Source of the DNA: Candidatus Zixiibacteriota bacterium | GTDB lineage: Bacteria > Zixibacteria > MSB-5A5 > WJJR01 > JAJRUJ01 | Length of the DNA: 42,594 bases | Assembly (NCBI GenBank): GCA_020051695.1 | Contig: JAGVQM010000034.1 | Span: forward strand, 1-42,594 | Reading direction: 5' to 3' | In this document: positions 33,935 through 42,390 of the stretch, piece by piece | Layout of the letters: the number at the start of each line of letters is the position of its first letter | Position numbering within the stretch: position 1 is the stretch's first letter | Notes under the pieces: generated by a model | What the model was told of the DNA's origin: nothing | Seen by the model: the letters and a program-made list of their open reading frames with translations, nothing else | The model's database searches: none | Program-made: the position numbers and the translations under genes

Positions 33935-34028
33935 CAGACTTTGTGTCAAACAGGCAGGTAAAATTGAGCCAAAATGGCGTACACCGGCAGATTTGCCAGG
34001 CAGGCAGAGAAAGTGTAATCAGCCAGAT

Positions 34029-34057
34029 AAAAACCCCGGCCGCCTTGGCGGACGGGG
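34029..34057 (-). terminator. Intrinsic terminator of the small lipoprotein gene
   Basis: Minus strand: CCCCGTCCGCC and GGCGGCCGGGG (34034-34057) form a strong stem with an AA loop and one mismatch, followed directly by TTTTT (34029-34033). It starts 23 bp after the stop. Confidence 0.88.
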
Positions 34058-34080
34058 CAGAATTCTCCCGTGAGAACCGA

Positions 34081-34455
34081 TCAACCTTCGCCTACGTTGC
34101 CGCCGCCACCCTTGGAACTGACGATAAAAATATCCTGAGTTACCGCGCCGGTGATATTCACCGTGGTGGAGAAATACTCATAATCATCCTTGGTGGCCGA
34201 CAGTGTCTGCGAACCCAGCGGCAAACCCTCAAGTACGTAGCCCCCGTTGATGTCTGTGGTCGCGGATGCCCCGGCGCAACTGACATACACGCCGGAAACC
34301 GGATACGGGCTGTTGGCTTTGAATACCGTACCGCTCAGACTGCCGTTGCCGCCATTGGTCCCCTTGTCGCCGCCGCAGCCGCTGATCACCAGCAAACCCA
34401 GCACGACAACACAACACATCCCGATTCTTAGGAGGTTCCATCTCCCGGAACTCAT
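34081..34455 (-). CDS. Small lipoprotein with carboxypeptidase regulatory-like (Ig-like) domain
   Basis: Exported protein of unknown role. The ATG at 34455 has GGAGGT 7 nt upstream and gives 124 residues. The signal sequence ends in the lipobox LVISGC (C27), followed by a Gly/Asn/Asp linker. The rest matches the CarboxypepD_reg beta-sandwich: GSLSGTVF, PVSGVYVSCAG, TDINGGYVLEGLPLGSQTL and a DDYEYFSTTVNI strand. These domains are common adhesion or scaffold modules on surface proteins. The C-terminus is a short Gly-rich tail. Its terminator is immediately downstream, so it is a single-gene transcript. Confidence 0.85.
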   Translation of the reverse strand: MSSGRWNLLRIGMCCVVVLGLLVISGCGGDKGTNGGNGSLSGTVFKANSPYPVSGVYVSCAGASATTDINGGYVLEGLPLGSQTLSATKDDYEYFSTTVNITGAVTQDIFIVSSKGGGGNVGEG

Positions 34456-34580
34456 GTTTTTTACCTCCCCTCGTCCAATATCCCAATATGCCATAATATT
34501 GCAAAATATACATTTTTACGGTGCGGGTCAAGTCTCATTGGACAAAAATTTAATGCTATCCTGTTATGCGTTACATGCGC

Positions 34581-37070
34581 CTAGCGTCCTTCCGGATTGG
34601 TTTCGGACTGCGGTTGTTCGCGCGGACCGGCGTTTTTGACATAGCGATCCAGCCAGTCGGTCATCTCATATAGTATATGCATGACTGATTCGCGCGCCCT
34701 ATACCCATGGCTTTCATGGGGTAACAGCACCAGTCGGGCGGTGGCGCCGAGGCCCTTAAGCGCGCCGTAAAATCGTTCACTTTGCAGGGGAAACGTCCCG
34801 GAATTATTATCCGCCTCCCCGTGGATAAGTAAAATCGGCTCGTTGATTTTATCGGCGTGCATGAACGGCGACATGGCAAAATAGACCTCAGGCGCCTCCC
34901 AGAATGTGCGCTCCTCAGACTGAAAGCCAAATGGGGTTAGCGAACGGTTGTACGCGCCGCTGCGGGCAATCCCTAATCTAAACAGGTCGGAATGGGCCAG
35001 CAGGTTGGCGGCCATAAACGCCCCGTATGAGTGCCCGCCGACCGCGATTTTATCGGGGTCGGCCACGCCGCGCCGCACAACTTCATCGACCGCTGCCTGA
35101 GCGCTGGCGACGAGTTGTTTGACATAGCTGTCATTGGGTTCCTCCTCGCCCTCGCCGATAATCGGCATCGTCGGGTCATCGAGGATGGCGTAGCCATGTA
35201 CCAACCAGAACAGCGGGGAATGAGCGCTGATTCTCACGAAGCGATACGGTGAATCGGTCACCTGTCCGGCGAAATCGGCGTCTTTGTACTCCTGCGGGTA
35301 CGCCCACATCAACATCGGCAGCGGGCCGTCGGCGGGGGAATAGCCGGCCGGAAGGTACAACGTGGCGGTCAGATCGACGCTGTCGGCGCGTTTGTACCGA
35401 ATCAGCTCCTTTTGCACTTGTGCCAGTTGCGGAGTCGGATGCGGAAACGAAGTAACAGCCGTCGATTGGTTTTGATTCAGTTCACGAAGGTAGTAATTTG
35501 GCGGCTCACTGACTGATTCCCGGCTGGTCAGCAATTTTCTGTTATCCACATCGATCAGGCGCACCGGGCGTTCATAGGATGGTGCTTCGGAATGGAACAG
35601 CCGCGTGGTTTCGTGCGTCTGCAAATTGTACCCATCAAGAAACGGCCGGTCGCCTTCAGGAGATGCGCCGTCCCCGGAAAGGAACAGGGTATTGCCGTTG
35701 TCGGCGGTCAACAACACCCACGTTCCCCATTCGGTGGGGCGGAGTAGCGGAGTGCCGGGATCGTTATACCGGTCTTCCCAGGACTGGTCAATCAGGACCA
35801 TCGGTTCGGCTGCCGGCGAACCCGGAGCAAAAGCCGTGATTTTGTAATTTCTGGTTTTCCACCAGCTTTCGGTGACCAACGCCAGATCGTCGTTGCCCCA
35901 CAAGATATTGCTATAGCGCGTCTTCAGGGTAATCAAGGCCGCCGGTTCACCAGCAAATGGCGCGGGGAGCATAAAAACCCGGTCGCGTTCGTCGGCTTCC
36001 ACGCCGGCATCGCCGCCGTCCAGGGCTTCCACCCAGCACAACGTGGCCGGAGCATCGGCGCGCCAGCTTACATCACGCCGTCCGGTCCGCACCGAACCAA
36101 AGGTAATAGGGATATTATCAGCCAGCGGCACCTCGGCGACGGTGTACGCGATGTTGCCGGTCTGGTCCCACACTTCAATTGTGTGCGGGAACCGGTGATA
36201 GGGGACGGAGTAGGAGAACGGACGATGGATCCGCTCCACGAGGATATATTTGCCATCCGGCGAGGATTCGGCGCTGATAATCCCGGGGTTCCCCAACGGC
36301 GTCAGTTTGCCCTCCAAAGTGAGCAGGGCCAGTTGGGAGGTGGCATAATATTCGAACACGGCTTCGTCGTAGGCGTTTTTCAACAAGTCCTGGTAGGTCT
36401 GTGCCGGGGTTTTGCGACCGAGGTTTTCCTGAATCACCGGGCCTGCGGGCGCCAGTGGTTCGGTCGCCACCGGGCCGCGCCCGGCGACAATGGTGAAGAT
36501 CAGGAGCGTTTGGCTGTCGGAAAACCACTCATAACAATTGCCGTATGCGTCATTGATCGGCAAGGCCGACAACCGGCGGGCGGTACAATTATTCAATTGG
36601 GCTACCCATAATTCGAGGTGGTCGGCAAAAGTAAGAGTAAAAGCTATGGTGCGGCCGTCGGGGGCCCAACCGACATTGCTGATTTGGGGATCTTCCGGCA
36701 ATCCGGTAATCGGTTGTTCGGCGCCGTCCGGGAATTTTTTCAGCGACAACGCATTGTAGTAGTTCCCGCGGCTGGGGCCGTTGGTGCGCGGGTTGATCCG
36801 CAAACCGGCGATGCGCAGTTCGGGCTGAGCTACTTCCTCAATAGGCGGCAGGCCGGGCCGATACATCAGCAGCAACCAGGCATTATCCGGACTGACTGAA
36901 ACCCCGGGAGTCGTGGGGGCATCGGCCAATTGGGCGATGGCCATCGGGGGCATCATATATTTTTGCTGTTCCTGGGCAATCGCCGGGATACCGATCGTCA
37001 GCCGGTATGCCAGGATTAGTCCACTGAGCAGCCCAATCCTGATCATCAAAACGCGGCGTACATCTTTCAT
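34581..37070 (-). CDS. S9-family (prolyl oligopeptidase-type) serine peptidase
   Basis: Exported peptidase that probably cleaves short peptides in the periplasm or outside. It has 829 residues with a signal peptide ending near AIAQ (33). An N-terminal seven-blade beta-propeller-like region (about 40-560) holds many WAPDGR/SPDGKY-type repeats. The C-terminal alpha/beta hydrolase follows, with the nucleophile S681 in GGHSYGAF, D754 in HGEADNNSG and H788 in PHESHGY. The architecture is closest to the S9C glutamyl-endopeptidase/acylaminoacyl-peptidase group. GAGAGGA lies about 8 nt before the ATG. It is divergent from the YiiX-like gene. Confidence 0.93.
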   Translation of the reverse strand: MKDVRRVLMIRIGLLSGLILAYRLTIGIPAIAQEQQKYMMPPMAIAQLADAPTTPGVSVSPDNAWLLLMYRPGLPPIEEVAQPELRIAGLRINPRTNGPSRGNYYNALSLKKFPDGAEQPITGLPEDPQISNVGWAPDGRTIAFTLTFADHLELWVAQLNNCTARRLSALPINDAYGNCYEWFSDSQTLLIFTIVAGRGPVATEPLAPAGPVIQENLGRKTPAQTYQDLLKNAYDEAVFEYYATSQLALLTLEGKLTPLGNPGIISAESSPDGKYILVERIHRPFSYSVPYHRFPHTIEVWDQTGNIAYTVAEVPLADNIPITFGSVRTGRRDVSWRADAPATLCWVEALDGGDAGVEADERDRVFMLPAPFAGEPAALITLKTRYSNILWGNDDLALVTESWWKTRNYKITAFAPGSPAAEPMVLIDQSWEDRYNDPGTPLLRPTEWGTWVLLTADNGNTLFLSGDGASPEGDRPFLDGYNLQTHETTRLFHSEAPSYERPVRLIDVDNRKLLTSRESVSEPPNYYLRELNQNQSTAVTSFPHPTPQLAQVQKELIRYKRADSVDLTATLYLPAGYSPADGPLPMLMWAYPQEYKDADFAGQVTDSPYRFVRISAHSPLFWLVHGYAILDDPTMPIIGEGEEEPNDSYVKQLVASAQAAVDEVVRRGVADPDKIAVGGHSYGAFMAANLLAHSDLFRLGIARSGAYNRSLTPFGFQSEERTFWEAPEVYFAMSPFMHADKINEPILLIHGEADNNSGTFPLQSERFYGALKGLGATARLVLLPHESHGYRARESVMHILYEMTDWLDRYVKNAGPREQPQSETNPEGR

Positions 37071-37287
37071 GGGACGTCCTCTCTCTATTAAAACAATCGT
37101 GGAAATCCGGAAAATTCCGTTGCCCGAGTTTGAATCATAGACGGGAGAATAGGGTTTTTCTTATGCCCAAACAAATCTTTTTTGCCTGGGCAGACTGGAC
37201 GACGGTGGATTTCGGATTTGCCAAAAACTATGATGATTGAATTCCAGTACTTGACCCGGACGGCAAAATCCGGCTCAATACCCGGTA

Positions 37288-38784
37288 ATGACTGGCGGCG
37301 TGAAAATCCTCCGGCGTTTGGCCCGGTCGGCGGGGATCGGCATATTCACGCTGGGCCTGGTTTACCTTCTGTTGTTAATCCCCGAAACCTATCCGGAGGT
37401 CCCGCAACAAAGTGAGCGGCGCCCGTTCGCCTGGAATCAGGATGAATTATGGTCACAGCTGGAGGAACAGTTCGACCAGGCCCGCCGTGATGACGGCGCA
37501 ACACTCGGGCCGCGCGCGGATTCGCTGCTGGCCGGCTTTCGCGCACTGTTGGATATTGCCGCCGGGCGCGCCCTCGCCCCGGAGGATACGTTATGGGCCA
37601 CGGTGGAACGCGCGTTTTTCTCGCCGGCGCCGGTGATCGCGGTCCGGAGCGAACGGTTGCCGGAGTATGCGGCGTGTTATACGCAGCTGCGGATTGCGGT
37701 CAAAAGTCAGTCGCAGCACTGGGACATGTCCGCGGTTGCCGCGCGGGCGCGTTTATATCGGCTGCTGTACGGGAGCCGCGCGGCGGTCGAAGAGGTCATG
37801 CTGCAGGCGACGGCCGATATCGTCCCCGCCCTGATTGACGGCTCGGCGGAACCGTCCGCGACACCGGCGGCATCCTTCCTCGGGGTCACCGTCCACAGCG
37901 GTGATATCCTGGTCTCCCGTGGCGGCGCGCCGACCTCGGCGCTGATTGCCCGGGGCAATGATTTCCCGGGAAATTTTTCGCATGTTGCACTGGTGTACGT
38001 CGATGATCAAACGCACGAAATCTCGATTATTGAATCACACATTGAACAGGGTGTCGCGATCGCCACACCGGAGGAATACCTGGCCGATAGGAAACTCCGC
38101 GTGCTGGTGTTACGGCTGCGCGCGGATGTGCCGCAGCTTGCCACCGATCCGCTCGTTCCGCATACAGCGGCGCGCCTGGCGCTGGATGAGGCACGCTCGC
38201 GCCATATCCCTTATGACTTTGCCATGGATTTTGCCGACGATCGCCAGTTGTTCTGTTCAGAGGTGGCGTCCGCGCCTTACCGTAAACTCGGGATTACGCT
38301 GTGGATGGGCTTATCGCATATCTCCTCACCGGGCCTGCGTGCCTGGCTGGCCGGTTTCGGGGTCAGACATTTCGTGACCCAGGAACCATCGGATTTGGAG
38401 TACGACCCGCAATTGTGCGTCGTCGCCGAATGGCATGACCCGCGGTTGCTGGCCCAGGACCATCTGGACAACGCGGTCATCGATGTTATGCTGGAAACGG
38501 CCGACATGCATCCGCAATTGCCCTATGCGATGACCATGTTACCCGTGGCCCGGCTGTCCAAAGCGTATAGTTCGATCTTGAACCTTTGCGGAAAAATCGG
38601 ACCGGTGCCCGAGGGGATGAGTGCGGCGGCGGCGTTGCGGAATGTGGCTTTCTCGGCGAAGCACGCGGCAATCAAATCCCGGACGAAACAATTGGCTGAT
38701 GAATTCAAACAACGCCGGGGGTATGCTCCGCCATACTGGGTGATCGTCCAACTGGCCCGCCGGGCGCAGTCGGACACGGAGTGA
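37288..38784 (+). CDS. YiiX/YebB-like NlpC/P60-superfamily cysteine hydrolase
   Basis: Predicted papain-fold (permuted) hydrolase, likely acting on lipids or peptidoglycan at the envelope. It has 498 residues with an N-terminal membrane anchor (about 18-31). The helical region 40-195 is of unknown fold. The catalytic block then comprises SGDILVSRG (204-212), FSHVAL with H232, and FCSEVAS with C323, which is the typical order for permuted members such as YiiX. A helical C-terminal region (about 400-498) is extra. No good ribosome binding site precedes the ATG at 37288; a GTG at 37300 is possible. Confidence 0.82.
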   Translation: MTGGVKILRRLARSAGIGIFTLGLVYLLLLIPETYPEVPQQSERRPFAWNQDELWSQLEEQFDQARRDDGATLGPRADSLLAGFRALLDIAAGRALAPEDTLWATVERAFFSPAPVIAVRSERLPEYAACYTQLRIAVKSQSQHWDMSAVAARARLYRLLYGSRAAVEEVMLQATADIVPALIDGSAEPSATPAASFLGVTVHSGDILVSRGGAPTSALIARGNDFPGNFSHVALVYVDDQTHEISIIESHIEQGVAIATPEEYLADRKLRVLVLRLRADVPQLATDPLVPHTAARLALDEARSRHIPYDFAMDFADDRQLFCSEVASAPYRKLGITLWMGLSHISSPGLRAWLAGFGVRHFVTQEPSDLEYDPQLCVVAEWHDPRLLAQDHLDNAVIDVMLETADMHPQLPYAMTMLPVARLSKAYSSILNLCGKIGPVPEGMSAAAALRNVAFSAKHAAIKSRTKQLADEFKQRRGYAPPYWVIVQLARRAQSDTE

Positions 38785-38802
38785 CCCTGCACTGGACGAT
38801 AT

Positions 38803-38952
38803 TTACCGCAGGTGTTCTTTGGCAATGGTGTGCGATGTATTGCTGTCGAGTTGATTGGAAACGGAATCGACTGCCTGCCCCACCACCCGTGGTCCCCAGG
38901 TTACCAGCGCGTAGACGATCAACAGGTAGAAGAGAATTTTTTTCGGACGCAT
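38803..38952 (-). CDS. 49-residue single-pass membrane peptide
   Basis: Starts MRPKKILFYLLIVYALVTW. A positively charged N-terminus and one hydrophobic segment (about residues 6-19) are followed by a Ser/Asn/Gln-rich C-terminal half, which suggests a membrane-anchored small protein facing the periplasm. GAGGTG lies 5 nt before the ATG, which makes it credible despite its size. A longer in-frame extension to 39141 has no ribosome binding site. It converges with the YiiX-like gene (18 bp between stops). Function unknown. Confidence 0.5.
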   Translation of the reverse strand: MRPKKILFYLLIVYALVTWGPRVVGQAVDSVSNQLDSNTSHTIAKEHLR

Positions 38953-39243
38953 GGAGCACCTCATCTTCCGGTCTGACCCCAGACCTACCCCCCGGATTTG
39001 CCGCAGGCCGTATGGTTTTTCTCCGCAACAACCGCAAGCAAGACTGGTGCCCGTTTTGACGCCATCGGGAAACGCCTGCATCTGATGATGATGCATTACA
39101 TTGTCGGCCGCGGCGTGCCGTGTGGGCAAGCTGCTCGCCAATATTCTATGGTGTTGTTCCCATACATCGCAATCGTGGTCTTGTTTTTTCGCCTTTTTCC
39201 CAAATGCCGCGATCCTGGTTGCTGGCGGGTGTTGGGGTTATGA
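38953..39243. other. Intergenic region upstream of the small membrane peptide
   Basis: About 290 bp. Nothing recognisable was found apart from the ribosome binding site of the 49-residue peptide. Frames on both strands look random. Confidence 0.4.
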
Positions 39244-39281
39244 AAAAGTCCCGCACACGCGCAGTGTACGGGACTTGAAAA
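39243..39281 (-). terminator. Intrinsic terminator of the DUF1579 gene
   Basis: Minus strand, about 40 nt after the stop: AAGTCCCGTACAC and GTGTGCGGGACTT form a 13-bp stem with one mismatch and a short GC-rich loop. The run TTTTTCA follows. The motif GAAAAAGTCCCG at its edge recurs at 42508-42519. Confidence 0.85.
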
Positions 39282-39319
39282 TACCAGGTTGTTCGGGACA
39301 AAGATCCAACGCGGCTTTG

Positions 39320-39931
39320 TTACTTGCGCCGCGTGTACACGATTTCCATGGTCTTCATTTCATTCCCGGATTCGTCGGTGACATACATCTCCATTTTGCA
39401 GTTGTCGCCGCCGATTTTGGTCATGACCGTGCGGCTCGGGATGTCTTTGCGGCCGGCCATGGGGTCATCCATTTTTCCGGTATAATGAACGACGGTCCCG
39501 GCGGAATCGGCCACACCGCGCATCAACAGCATGCCGGTGCTCATATCATCGAACCACAGATCGAAATATTCCTGCCGAAACTTGTCGTAGCCGGTGATGC
39601 CCAGCCCTTTGAAGGTCCGGCCCATCATGTTGCCCTCAAAATCGTGGCGCAGGTAGCGGCCGCCCAGCATCAACGAAAACGTCCCAACGCCCGTGGAAGT
39701 CATCGGCGGGGCGGAGGGCTCCATCCACATCGAGACCTCGGCATCCCACGTCCCGACCATTTCAGCCAACTGTTGATGTTGTTTGGCGGGTGCGGCCATG
39801 TCTTCCCACATTTTCATCATTGCCGCCATATCCGGCTGGCCGGCGTCGGCCGGCTGAGCGGCTGCCTGGTTTGCCGCCATCCCGAGGGCCAGGACAAAAA
39901 TCAGACCGTACATCAGTGTTTTGGTGTTCAT
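39320..39931 (-). CDS. DUF1579-family secreted protein
   Basis: 203 residues with a signal peptide ending at AAAQ (about 26). The body matches DUF1579: LAEMVGTWDAEVSMW (near 56-70), GGRYLRHDFEGNMMGRTFKG and FDLWFDDMSTGMLLMRG, a lipocalin-like beta-barrel pattern. It is methionine-rich. CAGGAGGATGG stands right before the ATG. It has its own terminator. The family has no proven role. Confidence 0.9.
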   Translation of the reverse strand: MNTKTLMYGLIFVLALGMAANQAAAQPADAGQPDMAAMMKMWEDMAAPAKQHQQLAEMVGTWDAEVSMWMEPSAPPMTSTGVGTFSLMLGGRYLRHDFEGNMMGRTFKGLGITGYDKFRQEYFDLWFDDMSTGMLLMRGVADSAGTVVHYTGKMDDPMAGRKDIPSRTVMTKIGGDNCKMEMYVTDESGNEMKTMEIVYTRRK

Positions 39932-40288
39932 CCATCCTCCTGTTAAATTAGTTTTGGCGGATATACGAAGAATTTGCCTATTTAGTCAATCACATTTTGG
40001 TCATTTGATAAAGACGTGGGTAATTTCTTGGGAATACTCCAGTTATGCGGAAGTCATACGTCCTGGACAGGTGTGGGTGTTCCTCCAGTTTGCCCGTGCC
40101 GGCAACTTTATGAGCGCGTGCGGTCGCAGCGAAACCAGCGCTTTTCCCTGGGGAGCTTGCGACCGTCCACAGCACACAGCGCTTGTATATTGCGATTGCC
40201 CGCAAAAACGGTTTTGCCGGTGCGTGTTTTTTATATTTATTGCCGGGCAAATGGAACAAGTAGCCAAACTCAAGCGGGAGGTCAACTA
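39932..40288 (+). other. Long leader region of the surface-protein gene with structured elements
   Basis: 357 bp. CGGTCGCA (40121-40128) and TGCGACCG (40158-40165) form an 8-bp stem enclosing CCAG/CTGG. Further downstream, TTGCCCG (about 40197) and CGGGCAA (about 40243) enclose a CCGCAAAAACGG-like hairpin and a T-rich run. A strong GGGAGGT precedes the ATG at 40289. I see no match to a known riboswitch class. The open frame running through here is not protein-like. Confidence 0.45.
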
Positions 40289-41764
40289 ATGCGCAGCATG
40301 TTGAAATCAATAGTGTGTGTCCTGATACTATGCGCGGTTTCCGCCACATTGGCTTTTGCCGAGGGTGTCCCCCAGTTGGTCAACGTGCAGGGTTTGCTCA
40401 CCGACAGCGGGGACGAACCGGTCGCCGACGGTGCGCATGAGGTGACCTTCGCCGTCTACAATGTCGAGAATGGGGGCAGCGAACTGTGGAGCGAAACCCG
40501 CACGGTGAGCACCGAGGATGGGCTGTTTACGATTATCCTCGGGGAAACGAACCCGCTGACCGAATCTTTATTCGCGTATCCTGATTTATGGCTGGGGATC
40601 ACGGTGTCCGGGGATACCGAGATGACCCCGCGCCAGCGGCTGACCAGCGTGCCGTACGCCCTGAACGCGCCGGGAGCAGGCGGGTCGGGGAGCGGCTGGG
40701 TGGTAGACGGCAATAATCTATATGCAGAAGATGAGAATTATAATATCGGGATCGGTACCGATTCGCCGAACTGGAAACTCGATGTTGCCGGTGATATCAA
40801 CGCCTCGGATTCGCTGATTGGAAATAAACTCCGCATCGGCAGCGCCTCAGTGGAAGGCAAATTGGCGTTATATGGCCCACTGACCAATGGCCCGTTTTTC
40901 GAACTGAACGAACGCTGGAACGGCGGTTGTGATTTTTTCCTGCGTGATGCCAACGGCAATGTCGCGGTCGGTTTTCAGTCAATCAATGCCTACGGTGCGG
41001 GCGGGTACGGGTGGCTGAACCGCAACGACGGCAGTCAGGGTATTGCATTGATGGGCAGTCTTGGCAGCGATAATGAACCAAAATTGAACATTACGGGTAC
41101 CAGCCGGTCAGTCGAGTTCGATATGGCTGAAAGCGGTGATGATGCCGTGCAACTGCCCTCGAGTTCGATCAGCAATTCAGAAATAAAAAACGAGCCTGGA
41201 GTATCAAATAGCGTGCAAACATCATCCGAGGTGCTCGGCAATTCGCCCGAACAACTGGATAATATCTATATCAATTGCCCGAGTGATGGATATGTGCTGG
41301 TATTTGCCGTGTTTAACATGGTCACATGGCATGGTGGAGATGAATTCGCCTATTTTAAAATTACCAGCGAAGCCAGTGCGTCTTTCCCGTCGACGTACTC
41401 GTATTCCAAAACATATGTGAGTACGTTGCCATGTTGTCAGTACATTGAGCCGATCATGCTCTTCCGCTATTTCAGTGTCGATGCGGGCGGCCAATATTTT
41501 TATCTGTACGGCCAGGAAGGTTCGGGGCACAGTTCTGTTGATGATATTATTCTGTCCGCCGTGTTCATACCTTCGTGGTATGGACCCTTGTTTCCGGGGG
41601 TGTCAGAGGCGGAAGATGGAACGGAATCATTTGAATCCGCGCCATCGGAGATGGAACGGATCATCGACGAGCGAGTGAAGCTGGAAACGAAGGCCATCGA
41701 AAGCCGGTTTGAGCAGCGCCTGGCGGCGTTGAAAGAGGAACTACCGCAGGCCAACGGGAAATAA
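40289..41764 (+). CDS. Large secreted surface/tail-fibre-like protein
   Basis: 491 residues from ATG 40289 (GGGAGGT 6 nt upstream). A signal peptide ends near LAFA (24). The first 120 residues carry the conserved module VPQLVNVQGLLTDSGDEPV, with SETRTVSTEDGLFTIILGE and TPRQRLTSVPYALNA. This module heads many secreted proteins in uncultured FCB-type bacteria. Next comes a repeat-style fibre region (NIGIGTDSPNWKLDVAGDIN), as in tail-fibre proteins, then a beta-rich domain (300-440). The C-terminus is a charged coiled coil (about 455-485, SEMERIIDERVKLETKAIES) that may trimerise. There is no S74 autoprotease. Probably exported and oligomeric; its role is unknown. Confidence 0.78.
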   Translation: MRSMLKSIVCVLILCAVSATLAFAEGVPQLVNVQGLLTDSGDEPVADGAHEVTFAVYNVENGGSELWSETRTVSTEDGLFTIILGETNPLTESLFAYPDLWLGITVSGDTEMTPRQRLTSVPYALNAPGAGGSGSGWVVDGNNLYAEDENYNIGIGTDSPNWKLDVAGDINASDSLIGNKLRIGSASVEGKLALYGPLTNGPFFELNERWNGGCDFFLRDANGNVAVGFQSINAYGAGGYGWLNRNDGSQGIALMGSLGSDNEPKLNITGTSRSVEFDMAESGDDAVQLPSSSISNSEIKNEPGVSNSVQTSSEVLGNSPEQLDNIYINCPSDGYVLVFAVFNMVTWHGGDEFAYFKITSEASASFPSTYSYSKTYVSTLPCCQYIEPIMLFRYFSVDAGGQYFYLYGQEGSGHSSVDDIILSAVFIPSWYGPLFPGVSEAEDGTESFESAPSEMERIIDERVKLETKAIESRFEQRLAALKEELPQANGK

Positions 41765-41817
41765 TAGCACGTGACTGTATCAAGTCGGGATTGTATATTG
41801 ATAAACGGAGGTACAAC

Positions 41818-42390
41818 ATGAAATATGCGATAGCGATTGCCTGTATCCTGCTTTTGTGCCTGGCGGGAACAGCCGGGGCATCAAATTATAATATCGAGTG
41901 GAAATGCATCAACTCCGGCGGGATTTTGCAGCAATCCTCGGCCAATTATGGGGCTAAAATCACACTGGCGCAGCCGGTGGCCGGGAACTGCCAGGGCGGC
42001 AGCTACAAAGCACATCTGGGTTTTTGGTATTGTGTGAAAAGTTATTTGGGTGTGGGCATTCTGGAACCGCCGGTTGCTGGTGACGGCATCCCCAAAGCAT
42101 TCCGGTTGGAACAAAACTACCCCAATCCGTTCAATCCCGGCACGACCATCGAATATGCACTGCCGCAGCCCGGCTGGGTAACTGTGGCGGTCTATAACGT
42201 AATGGGGGAGAGGATGGTCACGCTGGTCGATGAATATCAGGCGGCGGGATATTACCGCACGACCTGGGACGGCCGCGACGACCGCGACGACCGCGACGAC
42301 CGCGACCGTACGGCGCCCAGCGGGATTTATTTTTACCGGCTGGAGACCAACGGCACCATGACGACCAAGAAGATGATTTTGCTGAAATAG
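41818..42390 (+). CDS. Secreted protein with T9SS type A / FlgD-like C-terminal sorting domain
   Basis: 190 residues. The ATG at 41818 has GGAGGT 6 nt upstream, and the signal peptide ends near AGA (22). Residues 23-85 are a small domain with two cysteines of unknown role. The C-terminal domain has YPNPFNPGTTIEYALPQ (the hallmark start), then VTVAVYNVMGERMVTLVDE and the last strand MTTKKMILLK, as in T9SS type A sorting tails. The loop between strands is expanded by a DDR tandem repeat. It follows the surface protein on the same strand by 53 bp and is probably co-transcribed with it. Confidence 0.88.
   Translation: MKYAIAIACILLLCLAGTAGASNYNIEWKCINSGGILQQSSANYGAKITLAQPVAGNCQGGSYKAHLGFWYCVKSYLGVGILEPPVAGDGIPKAFRLEQNYPNPFNPGTTIEYALPQPGWVTVAVYNVMGERMVTLVDEYQAAGYYRTTWDGRDDRDDRDDRDRTAPSGIYFYRLETNGTMTTKKMILLK
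42271..42306 (+). repeat. In-frame 9-bp microsatellite encoding Arg-Asp-Asp repeats
   Basis: The unit CGCGACGAC is repeated three times and followed by a partial unit CGCGAC, giving RDD RDD RDD RD in the sorting-domain loop. It is prone to slippage, which would change the loop length without breaking the frame. Confidence 0.7.

Noticed and set aside
40121-40165. A c-di-GMP (GEMM) riboswitch
   Set aside because: GCGAAACCA is reminiscent, but the conserved GACGCAAAGCC and GGC segments are absent and the stem layout differs.
42271-42306. A CRISPR-like array
   Set aside because: The units are 9 bp, adjacent, in frame and coding, with no spacers.
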